Under the pieces are notes generated by a model, which saw only the letters and a program-made list of their open reading frames with translations, was not told where the DNA came from and did not search any database. Position numbers and translations under genes: made by a program. From assembly GCF_026151165.2 (NCBI RefSeq), contig NZ_CP117849.1:1860001-1924000 (forward strand): a stretch of 64,000 bases of DNA, given 5' to 3'. Shown here in pieces: positions 52,443 to 60,452 of the stretch (positions within the stretch are counted from its first letter, which is position 1; the number at the start of each line of letters is the position of its first letter). The stretch comes from Cryobacterium sp. SO2. Lineage in GTDB: Bacteria > Actinomycetota > Actinomycetes > Actinomycetales > Microbacteriaceae.

Positions 52443-54172
52443 GCGACACCCGCACCGACCAGCCTGCCTCGACAGTCCAGCCTGCCTCGACCGTACTGAG
52501 CATCGACAACCTCGGTGTCTCCTTCGCCACCGACGCCGGAGCCGTGCGCGCCGTGGACGGTGTCACCCTCAGCGTGCGCCGCGGCGAAGTCCTCGCGATC
52601 GTCGGCGAGAGCGGCAGCGGCAAGACCGTCACCGCCAAGACGATTCTCGGCCTGCTCCCGGAGACCGCGGTCTCCGACGGCGCCGTCATCCTCAGCAGCC
52701 GGGACGGCGGCAGCTCCAACAACGTCATCGCGTTGAGCCGGAAGCAGCTGCGCCAGGTGCGCGGCACCGATGTGTCCATGGTGTTCCAGGAACCGTCCAC
52801 AGCCTTGAACCCGGTTTACACGGTCGGTTGGCAGATCATGGAGGGTATCAGGGCCCACGGCACGGTCAGCCGCGCCGACGCCAGGGCGAAGGCCATCGAG
52901 ATCCTCGGCCGGGTCGGCATCCCCGACCCGGAGGTGCGCATCAACTACTACCCGCACCAGTTCTCCGGCGGGCAGAAGCAGCGCGTCGTGATCGCCATGG
53001 CCCTCGTGCTCGAACCCGGCCTCATCGTCGCCGACGAGCCCACCACGGCTCTGGACGTCACCGTCCAGGCAGAGATCCTCGACCTCCTCCGGCGCTGCCG
53101 GGACGAGTTCGGCACCGCCATCGTGCTGATCACCCACAACATGGGCGTCGTCGCCGACCTGGCCGACAGGGTCGCGGTGATGTACCAGGGCAAGGTCGTC
53201 GAAGAGGCGGATGCGGCCACCCTGTTCACCTCCCCGCAGAACGAATACACCCAGAAGCTCCTCGCCGCGGTTCCCTACGTGGGCCAGGGCGTGGTGCGTG
53301 CGGCGGAGCGAGCGGAGGCCCGCACCCCGCAGTGGTCGGCCCAGGCGCCCGTCGTTGTCGCCGAGGACCTCCGCATCCAGTACCCGGGCCGGTTCGGCCG
53401 GCCGGGCTTCGTGGCCGTGGACGGCGTGACCTTCTCCATCCGCCCCGGCGAGGTCCTCGGCCTGGTCGGTGAGAGCGGATCCGGCAAGACCACCATCGGG
53501 CGCGCCATCGCCGGGCTCACCCGCGTCACCGACGGGTCGCTGTCGGTGCTCGGGCACGAGATGAACGGCTTCAGGGAACGCAAGTTCAAGCCGCTGCGCA
53601 GCGACATCGGGTTCGTCTTCCAGGACCCGGCATCCAGCTTCAACCCCCTGCTCACCATCGCCGAGTGCGTCGCGGAGCCCCTCGTCGTGCACGGAAGGGC
53701 CGCAGGACCGCGCGCCGCCCGTGCCAGGGTCGACGAGCTCCTCGAAGCCGTGCAGCTGCCCAAGGCCTTCGGTGACAGGTACCCGCACGAGCTCAGCGGC
53801 GGGCAACGCCAGCGCGCCAGCCTGGCCAGGGCGCTCGCCCTCGAACCTGCCCTGCTGATCGCCGACGAACCGACCAGCGCGCTGGATGTCTCCGTACAGG
53901 CCAGGGTGCTTGAGCTGTTCGCCGAACTGCAGCGCGAGTTCGGTTTCGCGGCCCTGTTCATCAGCCACGACCTGGCCGTCGTCGACATCCTCGCCGACCG
54001 CATTGCCGTGCTGTACCACGGCCGCCTCGTCGAGGAGGGCACGGGGGCGGAGGTCCTCGGTGCCCCCCGGGATCCGTACACCCGGCGGCTGCTCGCCTCA
54101 CTCCCCGTGCCGGATCCGGCCGCCCAGGCAATCAGGCGTGAGGAGCTGCGAAAGCTGCGTGCGGCAGAATAG
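52439..54172 (+). CDS. Peptide ABC transporter, fused tandem ATP-binding protein (DppD-DppF)
   Basis: 577 residues with two complete nucleotide-binding domains. NBD1: Walker A GESGSGKT, MVFQEPSTALNPVYTVG, FSGGQKQRV, VADEPTTALD, ITHN. NBD2: GESGSGKTTIG, FVFQDPASSFNPLLTI, LSGGQRQRAS, IADEPTSALD, ISHD. Both have intact catalytic motifs, so this protein alone can power the importer. The N-terminus holds a QPASTV duplication from a short DNA repeat. ATG 52439 overlaps the permease stop. A third, separate ATPase follows five bases downstream. Confidence 0.95.
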   Translation: MSDTRTDQPASTVQPASTVLSIDNLGVSFATDAGAVRAVDGVTLSVRRGEVLAIVGESGSGKTVTAKTILGLLPETAVSDGAVILSSRDGGSSNNVIALSRKQLRQVRGTDVSMVFQEPSTALNPVYTVGWQIMEGIRAHGTVSRADARAKAIEILGRVGIPDPEVRINYYPHQFSGGQKQRVVIAMALVLEPGLIVADEPTTALDVTVQAEILDLLRRCRDEFGTAIVLITHNMGVVADLADRVAVMYQGKVVEEADAATLFTSPQNEYTQKLLAAVPYVGQGVVRAAERAEARTPQWSAQAPVVVAEDLRIQYPGRFGRPGFVAVDGVTFSIRPGEVLGLVGESGSGKTTIGRAIAGLTRVTDGSLSVLGHEMNGFRERKFKPLRSDIGFVFQDPASSFNPLLTIAECVAEPLVVHGRAAGPRAARARVDELLEAVQLPKAFGDRYPHELSGGQRQRASLARALALEPALLIADEPTSALDVSVQARVLELFAELQREFGFAALFISHDLAVVDILADRIAVLYHGRLVEEGTGAEVLGAPRDPYTRRLLASLPVPDPAAQAIRREELRKLRAAE

Positions 54173-54176
54173 GGCT

Positions 54177-55043
54177 ATGAGACGCGTCGAAGCAGAGCCG
54201 GATCCGATCGTCACGAGCGACCTCACGGTCGAATACCCGGCGCACGGCGCCAGCTCCGCGTTCGTCGCGGTACGCGGGTTCACCCTCACGCTCGCGCGCG
54301 GCGAGGTGCTCGGGCTCCTCGGCGAGAGCGGCTCGGGCAAGAGCACCCTGGCCAGGGTGCTCTCCGGGGCCGACGCCGGGAGCGGGCACGGCGACGTGCG
54401 AGCGCAGATCACGGGCGGCCAGGCCAGCGTGCAGGGCTATTCGCTGCGCCGCATCAGTCGCCGCAAGCTGGCCAGGCTCACCTTCGGTGTGGGGATGCTC
54501 AGCCAGGACGCGGCGACGACGCTGCCGGCCAGCCTCACCGTGGCCGACATCGTCGCCGAGCCCGTTCTCGAGCGCGACCGGCGCTACGACCGCGCGGCAC
54601 TGGAGACTGCCGTCGCAACCATGGTCGATGCCGTCAGGCTGCCGCTGTCCCTGCTCGGCAAGTACCCGTACGAACTCAGCAGCGGCCAGCGCCAGCGAGT
54701 GGCCCTGGCCCGGGCACTGGTCTTCGGACCGGCGCTGTTGATCGCCGACGAACCGACCGCAGGGGTCGACGCCCTGGTGCGGGACGACATCATCGACCTG
54801 ATCGGCGAACTGCAGCGCGAGCGGGCCTTCTCCGCCGTGCTGATCAGCAACGACCTGGCCGTGCTCAAGCGGGTCGCCGACCGCATCGGCGTCATGCACG
54901 AGGGCGTCCTGGTGGGCCTGGGCAGCATCGACGAGGTGTTCGACAACCCCTGGCACCCTTACGTGGCGGAACTGGCCGCAGCGCTGGCCCTCGGCACGGG
55001 CGACGAGGAGCCCGAGACCCTCGACCCGTCGGCCGAGGCCTGA
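54177..55043 (+). CDS. Additional ABC ATPase with altered H-loop and signature
   Basis: 288 residues, one NBD related to the Dpp/Opp group: Walker A GESGSGKST, Walker B LLIADEPTAGVD. Departures from canon: signature reads LSSGQRQRV (Ser for the second Gly-type residue), the Q-loop region is MLSQDAATTLP, and the H-loop reads ISNDLAVL with Asn225 where the switch His is expected. Walker A, Walker B and Glu look intact. As the operon already encodes two complete NBDs, this one may be regulatory or form an asymmetric complex. ATG 54177 starts four bases after the previous stop. Confidence 0.9.
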   Translation: MRRVEAEPDPIVTSDLTVEYPAHGASSAFVAVRGFTLTLARGEVLGLLGESGSGKSTLARVLSGADAGSGHGDVRAQITGGQASVQGYSLRRISRRKLARLTFGVGMLSQDAATTLPASLTVADIVAEPVLERDRRYDRAALETAVATMVDAVRLPLSLLGKYPYELSSGQRQRVALARALVFGPALLIADEPTAGVDALVRDDIIDLIGELQRERAFSAVLISNDLAVLKRVADRIGVMHEGVLVGLGSIDEVFDNPWHPYVAELAAALALGTGDEEPETLDPSAEA

Positions 55044-55044
55044 C

Positions 55045-56037
55045 ATGGCCGGTCAGCACCGGGCGGTCCTCGCCGACGAACCAGAGCGCGGACCGGACGC
55101 CTGGCGCCCGGTACCCGGTCCCGTCGCCATCCTTCCGACCGGGTCACCGGTCTTCGCCGACGCCGTCGCACGAGCCGGGGGAGTGCTGGGTCCGCTGTCC
55201 GGTGACACCAGGGGCATCATCTGGCTGTCCTACGCCCGTGCGGCGGAGCTGGGCGACATCCTGGAGCAGAACCCCCAGGTCGGCTGGGTTCAGCTGCCCT
55301 GGGCCGGCGTGGACGCGTTCAGCGGCGTCCTGAGCCGGCACACCCGCCCCGACCTCATCGTGACGAGCGCCAAGGGGGCATACGCCCAACCGGTGGCCGA
55401 GCACGCCCTGGCGCTGGTGCTGGCGTCGATGCGCCTCCTGCCGGAGCGGGCGAGGGCGCGGTCCTGGAACGCGGTGCCGGCGGGGGAGTCGCTCTACGGC
55501 CGCACCGTCCTGATCGTCGGAGCCGGCGGCATCGCCCGCGAGCTGATCCGGCTGCTGGCGCCGTTCGGCACCCACATCGTCGTCGTGCGGCGGAGCACGG
55601 AACCTGTGCCAGGAGCCGCTCGCACCGTCGCCTCCGACGGGCTTACCGCCGAGCTGCCCCACGCAGACGTCGTCGTCCTGGCCGCAGCCCTGACCGGCGG
55701 CACCCGGCACCTGCTGAGCCACGCTGAATTCGCGCTCATGAAGCCCACTGCACACCTGGTGAACATCGCCAGGGGCGCGCTGGTCGACACTGGCGCTCTC
55801 GTTGAGACGCTGGCCAGGGGCGCCCTGGCCGGCGCGGCGCTGGACGTGACCGATCCCGAGCCGCTGCCGGACGGCCATGCGCTGTGGACAGAGCCCCGGT
55901 GCCTGATCACCCCGCATATGGCCGACACGCCCGAGATGACCGCACCGCTCCTGGCCGAGCGAATTCGCCTCAATGTGGCCGCTTTGCTGGGAAACGGGCC
56001 CTTCATCGGGGTCGTCGACCCCGCGGCCGGGTACTGA
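55045..56037 (+). CDS. D-isomer-specific 2-hydroxyacid dehydrogenase
   Basis: 330 residues. NAD-binding domain with VLIVGAGGIARELIRLLAPFG (a GAGGIA variant of GxGxxG), catalytic Arg in VNIARGALVDT, Glu in DVTDPEPLPDGHALW and His in LITPHMAD; so the R-E-H triad is present. It reduces a 2-keto acid with NAD(P)H; substrate unknown. It starts one base after the ATPase stop, so it belongs to the peptide-uptake operon, perhaps acting on an amino-acid-derived keto acid; that link is inference. The N-terminal 45 residues are poorly conserved. Confidence 0.9.
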   Translation: MAGQHRAVLADEPERGPDAWRPVPGPVAILPTGSPVFADAVARAGGVLGPLSGDTRGIIWLSYARAAELGDILEQNPQVGWVQLPWAGVDAFSGVLSRHTRPDLIVTSAKGAYAQPVAEHALALVLASMRLLPERARARSWNAVPAGESLYGRTVLIVGAGGIARELIRLLAPFGTHIVVVRRSTEPVPGAARTVASDGLTAELPHADVVVLAAALTGGTRHLLSHAEFALMKPTAHLVNIARGALVDTGALVETLARGALAGAALDVTDPEPLPDGHALWTEPRCLITPHMADTPEMTAPLLAERIRLNVAALLGNGPFIGVVDPAAGY

Positions 56038-56051
56038 GCGGTACCGTCGAT

Positions 56052-56079
56052 TTGGCGCACGGCGATCTTTTGGTAAAGT
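56052..56079 (+). promoter_or_regulatory. Promoter of tRNA-Asn
   Basis: TTGGCG at 56052-56057, 16-base spacer, TAAAGT at 56074-56079. The expected start is about 37 bases before the mature tRNA. Confidence 0.6.
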
Positions 56080-56122
56080 AGCTACGCTGTTCAAGCGAAG
56101 GAAACTCTCGCCTGACACGCAT

Positions 56123-56195
56123 TCCTCGATAGCTCAATTGGCAGAGCAGCGCACTGTTAATGCGCAGGTTCTTGGTTCGAGTCCAAGTCGGGGAG
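56123..56195 (+). tRNA. tRNA-Asn (anticodon GTT)
   Basis: Cloverleaf folds fully: acceptor TCCTCGA (56123-56129) with TCGGGGA (56188-56194), D stem GCTC/GAGC, anticodon GTT at 56156-56158 in loop CTGTTAA, T loop TTCGAGT, discriminator G195. CCA is not encoded. Confidence 0.97.
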
Positions 56196-56197
56196 CG

Positions 56198-56236
56198 AAA
56201 AGGCCACTAGGGGCTCCACCCCCGGTGGCCTTTTTT
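56198..56236 (+). terminator. Terminator of tRNA-Asn
   Basis: GGCCAC / GTGGCC stem with an inner GGG/CCC pairing, flanked by AAAA before and TTTTTT after; starts three bases past the tRNA. Confidence 0.85.
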
Positions 56237-56307
56237 GTGTCTGACAGCGGGTCGCCCCCCGGCGCTGGCCGCTAGTCTGATCCCGAAGAAACCGAAAGGT
56301 GGCCGTC

Positions 56308-57183
56308 GTGTTTACCTGGCAGAGCCTCAGCGCCGTCCTGTTCGTGCTTACCGTCGCCTTCCTGGTGCTCTGGCTCGTCGCCGTGTCCCGGCGGCGCCGC
56401 AGCCGCTTCGACCGCTCGTCCGCCGAGCGCGTGCGCATCGACCTCGAGTTGTCTCTCGCCGAGCAGCACGGCCGCCTGGCGATCATCCGCGAACTGCAGG
56501 ACATCGCCGTGCTCTCGCTCGCCCGCCTGATCACCAGGGCCGAAGGCGCGCGCTACGCGGCCGAGAGTGACCCGTCGACCGCCGTGCGGGCCGCCACAGG
56601 CCTCGTCGAAGACGGCAGGGTCACACTGGCCGACCTCCGTCGGGTGCTGACGATCGCCCGGGAGGGCGAATCCATCCAGGCGAGACAACCGGGGCTGCAA
56701 TCCGCCCGTAACCTCTTCGGTGTCATGCGCGATGCGGGCCTGGCCGTCGAGGTCACCGAGTCCGGCGAACGCTTCCCGCTCAAGCCCGGCGCCGAACTCG
56801 CGATCTACCGGATCCTGCAGAGCGCGCTCGGTAACGCGCTCAAACACGGCGGAGCGGGCACAGAAGCCAGGGTCTCGTTCACGTGGACGCAGGACGGCCT
56901 GCAGCTGCTCATCGACGACGACGGGATCCGGGCCGCGGCGCGGAGGGCGAGTTCGAGCGCCACTGACTTCGCCGCCAGGACGGCGTACACCATCGACGAC
57001 GACCTCAAGGCGCTGAGCGAAAGCATTTCAGGTGCCGGGATCACCCAGATGCGGGAACGCGCCCAGCTCTTCGGCGGCATCTTCAACGCCGGAACCGTGC
57101 CAGGTGTGGGATTCTCGGTCTCGGCCGTGTTCCCCTCGCTGCGCTTCCACAACGGTGTGCACGGCGTGAACCTCTCGCGCTGA
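56308..57183 (+). CDS. Histidine-kinase-like protein lacking the phosphoacceptor His
   Basis: 291 residues. One N-terminal membrane helix (about 6-27), a basic stretch RRRRSRF, a coiled coil, then a region aligning with the HisKA_3 box: IIRELQDIAVLSLARLITRA, where the kinase at 33057 has RIARDMHDVVAHSLAVVIAQ. The phosphorylated His is Gln64 and the second His is Leu69. The ATPase domain keeps IYRILQSALGNALKHG and GAGITQMRERAQLFGG. GTG 56308 is nine bases after AAAGG. No response regulator adjoins; it stands alone between tRNA-Asn and def. Probably a pseudo-kinase that binds ATP and partners another kinase. Confidence 0.82.
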   Translation: MFTWQSLSAVLFVLTVAFLVLWLVAVSRRRRSRFDRSSAERVRIDLELSLAEQHGRLAIIRELQDIAVLSLARLITRAEGARYAAESDPSTAVRAATGLVEDGRVTLADLRRVLTIAREGESIQARQPGLQSARNLFGVMRDAGLAVEVTESGERFPLKPGAELAIYRILQSALGNALKHGGAGTEARVSFTWTQDGLQLLIDDDGIRAAARRASSSATDFAARTAYTIDDDLKALSESISGAGITQMRERAQLFGGIFNAGTVPGVGFSVSAVFPSLRFHNGVHGVNLSR

Positions 57184-57192
57184 CCTCTGAGT

Positions 57193-57759
57193 TCAGCCTT
57201 CGAGGTCGTCGACGCCGGGAAGCCAGTTCAGTCCGGGAACGCCCCAGCCGCGCTTGCGGCTCACCTTCGCGGCGATCTTGGCGTAGTGGTGCTCAAGCCT
57301 GTCGACGTACAGGGTGCCGTCGAGGTGATCGAACTCGTGCTGGAAGATCCGGGCCAGCCAGCCCTCAGCGTGGATCTCGAACGGCTTCTGGTCCAGGTCG
57401 ACGGCCCGCAGGATCGCGGACCCGGCGCGCTGCAAGGGGAAGCGTTCGCCGGGGAAGGACAGGCAGCCCTCCACGTCCTCGTCCTCGTCGGCCTCCATGG
57501 CCGGCACCGGGGTGATCCACAGTTCGGGGTTGATCGCGACCCCTCTGGTCTCGATCTCGTCGTCGTCCAGGTAGCTGAAGGTGAACAACCTCAAGCCCAC
57601 ACCCACCTGGGGGCCGGCGAGACCGACGCCGGGGGCGGCATCCATGGTCTCGTACATGTCTCGCACCAGCTCGCGCAGGCCGTCGTCGAATTCGACGACG
57701 GGTGCAGCGGGGGAGTGCAAGACGGGTTCGCCTGAAATTACTATCGGTCGTACGGCCAT
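57193..57759 (-). CDS. def: Peptide deformylase
   Basis: 188 residues with the three PDF motifs: GVGLAGPQVG (about 44-53), EGCLSFPG with metal Cys99, and HEFDHLDG with H141, E142 and H145. It removes the formyl group from new proteins. Leaderless: TATCCT lies six bases before ATG 57759. It converges on the pseudo-kinase gene with nine bases between stops. Confidence 0.96.
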   Translation of the reverse strand: MAVRPIVISGEPVLHSPAAPVVEFDDGLRELVRDMYETMDAAPGVGLAGPQVGVGLRLFTFSYLDDDEIETRGVAINPELWITPVPAMEADEDEDVEGCLSFPGERFPLQRAGSAILRAVDLDQKPFEIHAEGWLARIFQHEFDHLDGTLYVDRLEHHYAKIAAKVSRKRGWGVPGLNWLPGVDDLEG

Positions 57760-57765
57760 TCAGCA

Positions 57766-57771
57766 AGGATA
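57766..57771 (-). promoter_or_regulatory. -10 element (TATCCT) of leaderless def
   Basis: TATCCT on the minus strand, six bases, ATG 57759. It faces away from the DMT-gene promoter 16 bases further on. Confidence 0.55.
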
Positions 57772-57786
57772 TCGGCTAAATCTCGA

Positions 57787-57792
57787 TAGTCT
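57787..57792 (+). promoter_or_regulatory. -10 element (TAGTCT) of leaderless DMT transporter gene
   Basis: TAGTCT, six bases, GTG 57799. Together with the def -10 it makes a compact divergent pair within 39 bases between start codons. Confidence 0.5.
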
Positions 57793-57798
57793 CGTTGA

Positions 57799-58713
57799 GT
57801 GACTCCCGACCTGACAGACCTGGCTGGGGAGATCGCGATCGATCCGCGCCAGGCAATTGGAATCCCGCTCGCGCTGATCGGGGCGGTGTTCCTCTCGCTG
57901 GGCGCACAATTCCAGCACCGCGGTGTGACCAAGGTCGAGGCGCACACCGTCGAGGTCACCGGCGGATTGAACGGGCGGCAGCTGTTCCTGCTGCTGTCCA
58001 GGCCCTCCTGGGTGTTCGGCACTCTCATGCTCGGCCTTGCCATCGTCTTCCAGCTCACCAGCCTGGCCTTCGCTCCGCTGATCGTGGTGCAGCCGCTCGG
58101 AGCGGTGGCCCTCGTGATCACGGCGGTCCTGAACGCCAGGGTGAGCAAGGTCAAACTCAACCGGGCATCGGTCATCGCCATCGCCATGTGCGTCGGCGGC
58201 GTCGGGCTGTTCGTCACCGTCGCCGCGTTCACCGCGGTAGACAAACCCGTCACCGACGCGAACCTGGTGACCATCCTGATCGTCCTCGCCGTGGTGCTGA
58301 TGGCGTTCGCCGTCGCGTTCATCATGCTCCGCACCCGGTTCCAGGCGATCTTCTACATCATCGGCGCCGGCGTCCTCTACGGTTTCGTCGCCACCCTCGC
58401 CAAGGTCATCATCAACCGCACCCAGAACGGCAACTTCGAGTGGCTCACCCTGGTCTGCGTCGCGGGCCTGCTCCTTGCGGCCGCGTCCGGCGCGTACTTC
58501 GTGCAGAACGCGTATTCGTCCGGCCCGCCTGACCTCGTGATCGCCGGACTCACCGTGATCGATCCGCTGATCGCGGTCGGCATCGGCATCGTCGTCCTCG
58601 GCGAGGCGTCGCAGGCGCCGGCCTGGGCCGCGGTGCTCTTCGTCCTCGCGGGAGCCGTCGCGATCTGGGGTGTCTTCGTTCTCGCGAAGCACCATCCGCA
58701 ATCGCACAGCTGA
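57799..58713 (+). CDS. DMT superfamily transporter (NIPA-like EamA fold)
   Basis: 304 residues with nine or ten membrane helices in two repeated halves. It begins with a short polar tail; the first helix contains GIPLALIGAVFLSLGAQFQHRG. Later segments include LIVVQPLGAVALVITAVLNAR and IAGLTVIDPLIAVGIGIVVLGE, which show the EamA-type end-of-half motif (xPLxAxxxxxxxLGE). Substrate unknown; related proteins carry Mg or small metabolites. The C-terminus is His-rich (KHHPQSHS). Divergent from def. Confidence 0.85.
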   Translation: MTPDLTDLAGEIAIDPRQAIGIPLALIGAVFLSLGAQFQHRGVTKVEAHTVEVTGGLNGRQLFLLLSRPSWVFGTLMLGLAIVFQLTSLAFAPLIVVQPLGAVALVITAVLNARVSKVKLNRASVIAIAMCVGGVGLFVTVAAFTAVDKPVTDANLVTILIVLAVVLMAFAVAFIMLRTRFQAIFYIIGAGVLYGFVATLAKVIINRTQNGNFEWLTLVCVAGLLLAAASGAYFVQNAYSSGPPDLVIAGLTVIDPLIAVGIGIVVLGEASQAPAWAAVLFVLAGAVAIWGVFVLAKHHPQSHS

Positions 58714-58767
58714 CCAGAGGTTTTCGCCATCCCGCCTCGCCTGGGGGCTCCCGTAGCGCTGGCGGTT

Positions 58768-58773
58768 TAGAAT
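58768..58773 (+). promoter_or_regulatory. -10 element (TAGAAT) of glycosyltransferase gene
   Basis: TAGAAT in TTTAGAATAAGG is the best -10 upstream of the glycosyltransferase gene, giving a leader of about 88 bases. Confidence 0.45.
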
Positions 58774-58867
58774 AAGGTGCTAACACACCTCGACGGCGAG
58801 TTTCGTCGATACCCAGACTTCGTGCCGGACGACCATCCCCGGCCCACCTACGTAGGGACAACGCCAC

Positions 58868-60193
58868 TTGTGCGCTTCATCTGATTTACCGGGCAGTTCG
58901 CCCGACCGGGTCGCCCCGGTCGAGGCGGCGCCGATCCGCGTCCTGATCGCCGCAGACACTTTTGCGCCGGACGTGAACGGTGCTGCGCGGTTCGCAGAGC
59001 GGCTCGCCGCCGGCCTCGTCTCGCGCGGTCACGTCGTGCAGGTCATGGCTCCGGCCCCCACCCGCAAGCACGGCACCTGGACCGAAGTGCACGAGGGCGA
59101 GTCGATGACCGTGCACAGGCTGCACAGCTGGCGCTGGCGCCCGCACGACTGGCTCCGGTTCGCGCTGCCCTGGATCGTGCGCAGCCAGAGCCGCGCCATC
59201 CTCGACTCGTTCCAACCCGACGTTGTGCATTTCCAGTCCCACATCGTGGTCGGCCGTGGAGTGGCCATCGAGGCACAGAAGCGCGGGATCCGCATCGTCG
59301 GGACCAACCACTTCATGCCGGAGAACATGCTGCAGTTCTCGCTGGTGCCGAAGGGCTTCCAGGACCAGCTGGTCAGAGCCCTCTGGAAGGACGCCGAACA
59401 CACCTTCAAGCGCGCCGAAGCCGTGACGACCCCGACCCGCAGGGCGGCCGAGTTCCTCGAGAAATACACCGGCCTGACCGGCGTCCAGGCGATCTCCTGC
59501 GGCATCGACGCCGACAACTACTCGCCCAGCTTCACCCCGCGCACCGAGAACCGGATTCTCTTCGTCGGCCGGGTCACCGGTGAGAAACAGATCGACGTCC
59601 TCGTGCAGGCTGTCGCGCTGCTCGATCCCCTGCTCGATGCCCAGGTGGAGATCGTCGGCGGCGGTGACCAGCGACGCAACCTGGAACACTTGGTCGACAC
59701 GCTCGGCATGACCGGACGGTTCACCTTCACCGGCTACGTCACCGACGAGGAGCTGCGCGACGCCTACTCCAGGGCCACGGTCTTCGCGATGCCGTCCATT
59801 GCCGAGCTGCAGAGCATCGCGACCATGGAGGCCATGGCCTCCGGCCTCCCCGTCGTCGCCGCCGACGCCATGGCGCTGCCCCACCTCGTGCACGACGGTC
59901 AGAATGGCTATCTGTTCGAGCCGGGAAGCGCCCAGGATCTCGCCGACAAGCTGACCCGGGTGCTCACCCTGTCGCCGGACGACCTCACAGCGCTCAAACG
60001 AGAATCGTTGAAGCTGATCGAGGCGCACGACATCAAGCGCACGCTGACGACCTTCGAGCGGCTCTACCGCGGTGAGCCCCTGACCGATCAGAACGGCTCC
60101 GCGCAGAACGCTGCAGCACAGAACGCTGCAGCACAGAACGGCGGAGCACACGCGCAACCGCCCGTTCTGGACCCGACGCCCACCCGCGACTGA
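58868..60193 (+). CDS. GT4-family glycosyltransferase
   Basis: 441 residues, GT-B fold. N-terminal acceptor domain IRVLIAADTFAPDVNGAARFAERL, then a C-terminal nucleotide-sugar domain with ILFVGRVTGEKQIDVLVQA, FTGYVTDEELRDAYSRA and AELQSIATMEAMASGLPVV, where the two Glu residues fit the EX7E motif. It resembles actinobacterial mannosyltransferases of the PimB/MgtA group, but the sugar and acceptor are not certain. The Gln/Asn/Ala-rich tail (QNAAAQNAAAQNGG) comes from a 15-base tandem repeat. TTG 58868 is used because AGGGA lies about nine bases upstream and no better start fits. Confidence 0.88.
   Translation: MCASSDLPGSSPDRVAPVEAAPIRVLIAADTFAPDVNGAARFAERLAAGLVSRGHVVQVMAPAPTRKHGTWTEVHEGESMTVHRLHSWRWRPHDWLRFALPWIVRSQSRAILDSFQPDVVHFQSHIVVGRGVAIEAQKRGIRIVGTNHFMPENMLQFSLVPKGFQDQLVRALWKDAEHTFKRAEAVTTPTRRAAEFLEKYTGLTGVQAISCGIDADNYSPSFTPRTENRILFVGRVTGEKQIDVLVQAVALLDPLLDAQVEIVGGGDQRRNLEHLVDTLGMTGRFTFTGYVTDEELRDAYSRATVFAMPSIAELQSIATMEAMASGLPVVAADAMALPHLVHDGQNGYLFEPGSAQDLADKLTRVLTLSPDDLTALKRESLKLIEAHDIKRTLTTFERLYRGEPLTDQNGSAQNAAAQNAAAQNGGAHAQPPVLDPTPTRD
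60103..60145. repeat. 15-bp tandem repeat at the 3' end of the glycosyltransferase gene
   Basis: CAGAACGCTGCAGCA occurs twice in tandem and is followed by a partial copy; it encodes the QNAAA units of the C-terminal tail. Confidence 0.7.
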
Positions 60194-60210
60194 ACCGGCC
60201 CTCCGCCCGT

Positions 60211-60216
60211 TACGAT
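60211..60216 (+). promoter_or_regulatory. -10 element (TACGAT) of tRNA-Met
   Basis: TACGAT ends 10 bases before the tRNA, so transcription would start about four bases upstream of its 5' end. Confidence 0.5.
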
Positions 60217-60226
60217 GGTGGGGCAC

Positions 60227-60300
60227 GGGGTGGTAGCTCAGCTGGTTAGAGCACGCGGCTCATAACCGCACGGTCACGGGTTCAAGTCCCGTCCACCCTA
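60227..60300 (+). tRNA. tRNA-Met (anticodon CAT, elongator)
   Basis: 74 bases. Acceptor GGGGTGG with CCACCCT (one G-U at position 1-72), D stem GCTC/GAGC, anticodon CAT at 60261-60263 in loop TCATAAC, T loop TTCAAGT, discriminator A; CCA is not encoded (CCG follows). A paired first base and absence of the initiator-type features favour elongator Met; tRNA-Ile2 (lysidine) cannot be wholly excluded. Confidence 0.92.
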
Positions 60301-60452
60301 CCGATGGCCCCCAGACAGGGCCGCCCAGGCCGCAATTGGGTAACTAATTCCCCGATTGGGCCCAGCGACGACGCGATAGTGGCCGGAAGAGGCCCCGATC
60401 TATGCCACTATATGAACAATTATCTGCACACCCTTACCCGAAAGTAGCTGCC

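Noticed and set aside
52154..54019. Antisense open frame of 621 codons opposite the tandem ATPase gene
   Set aside because: Shadow of a high-GC gene; no motif, and start lies mid-operon.
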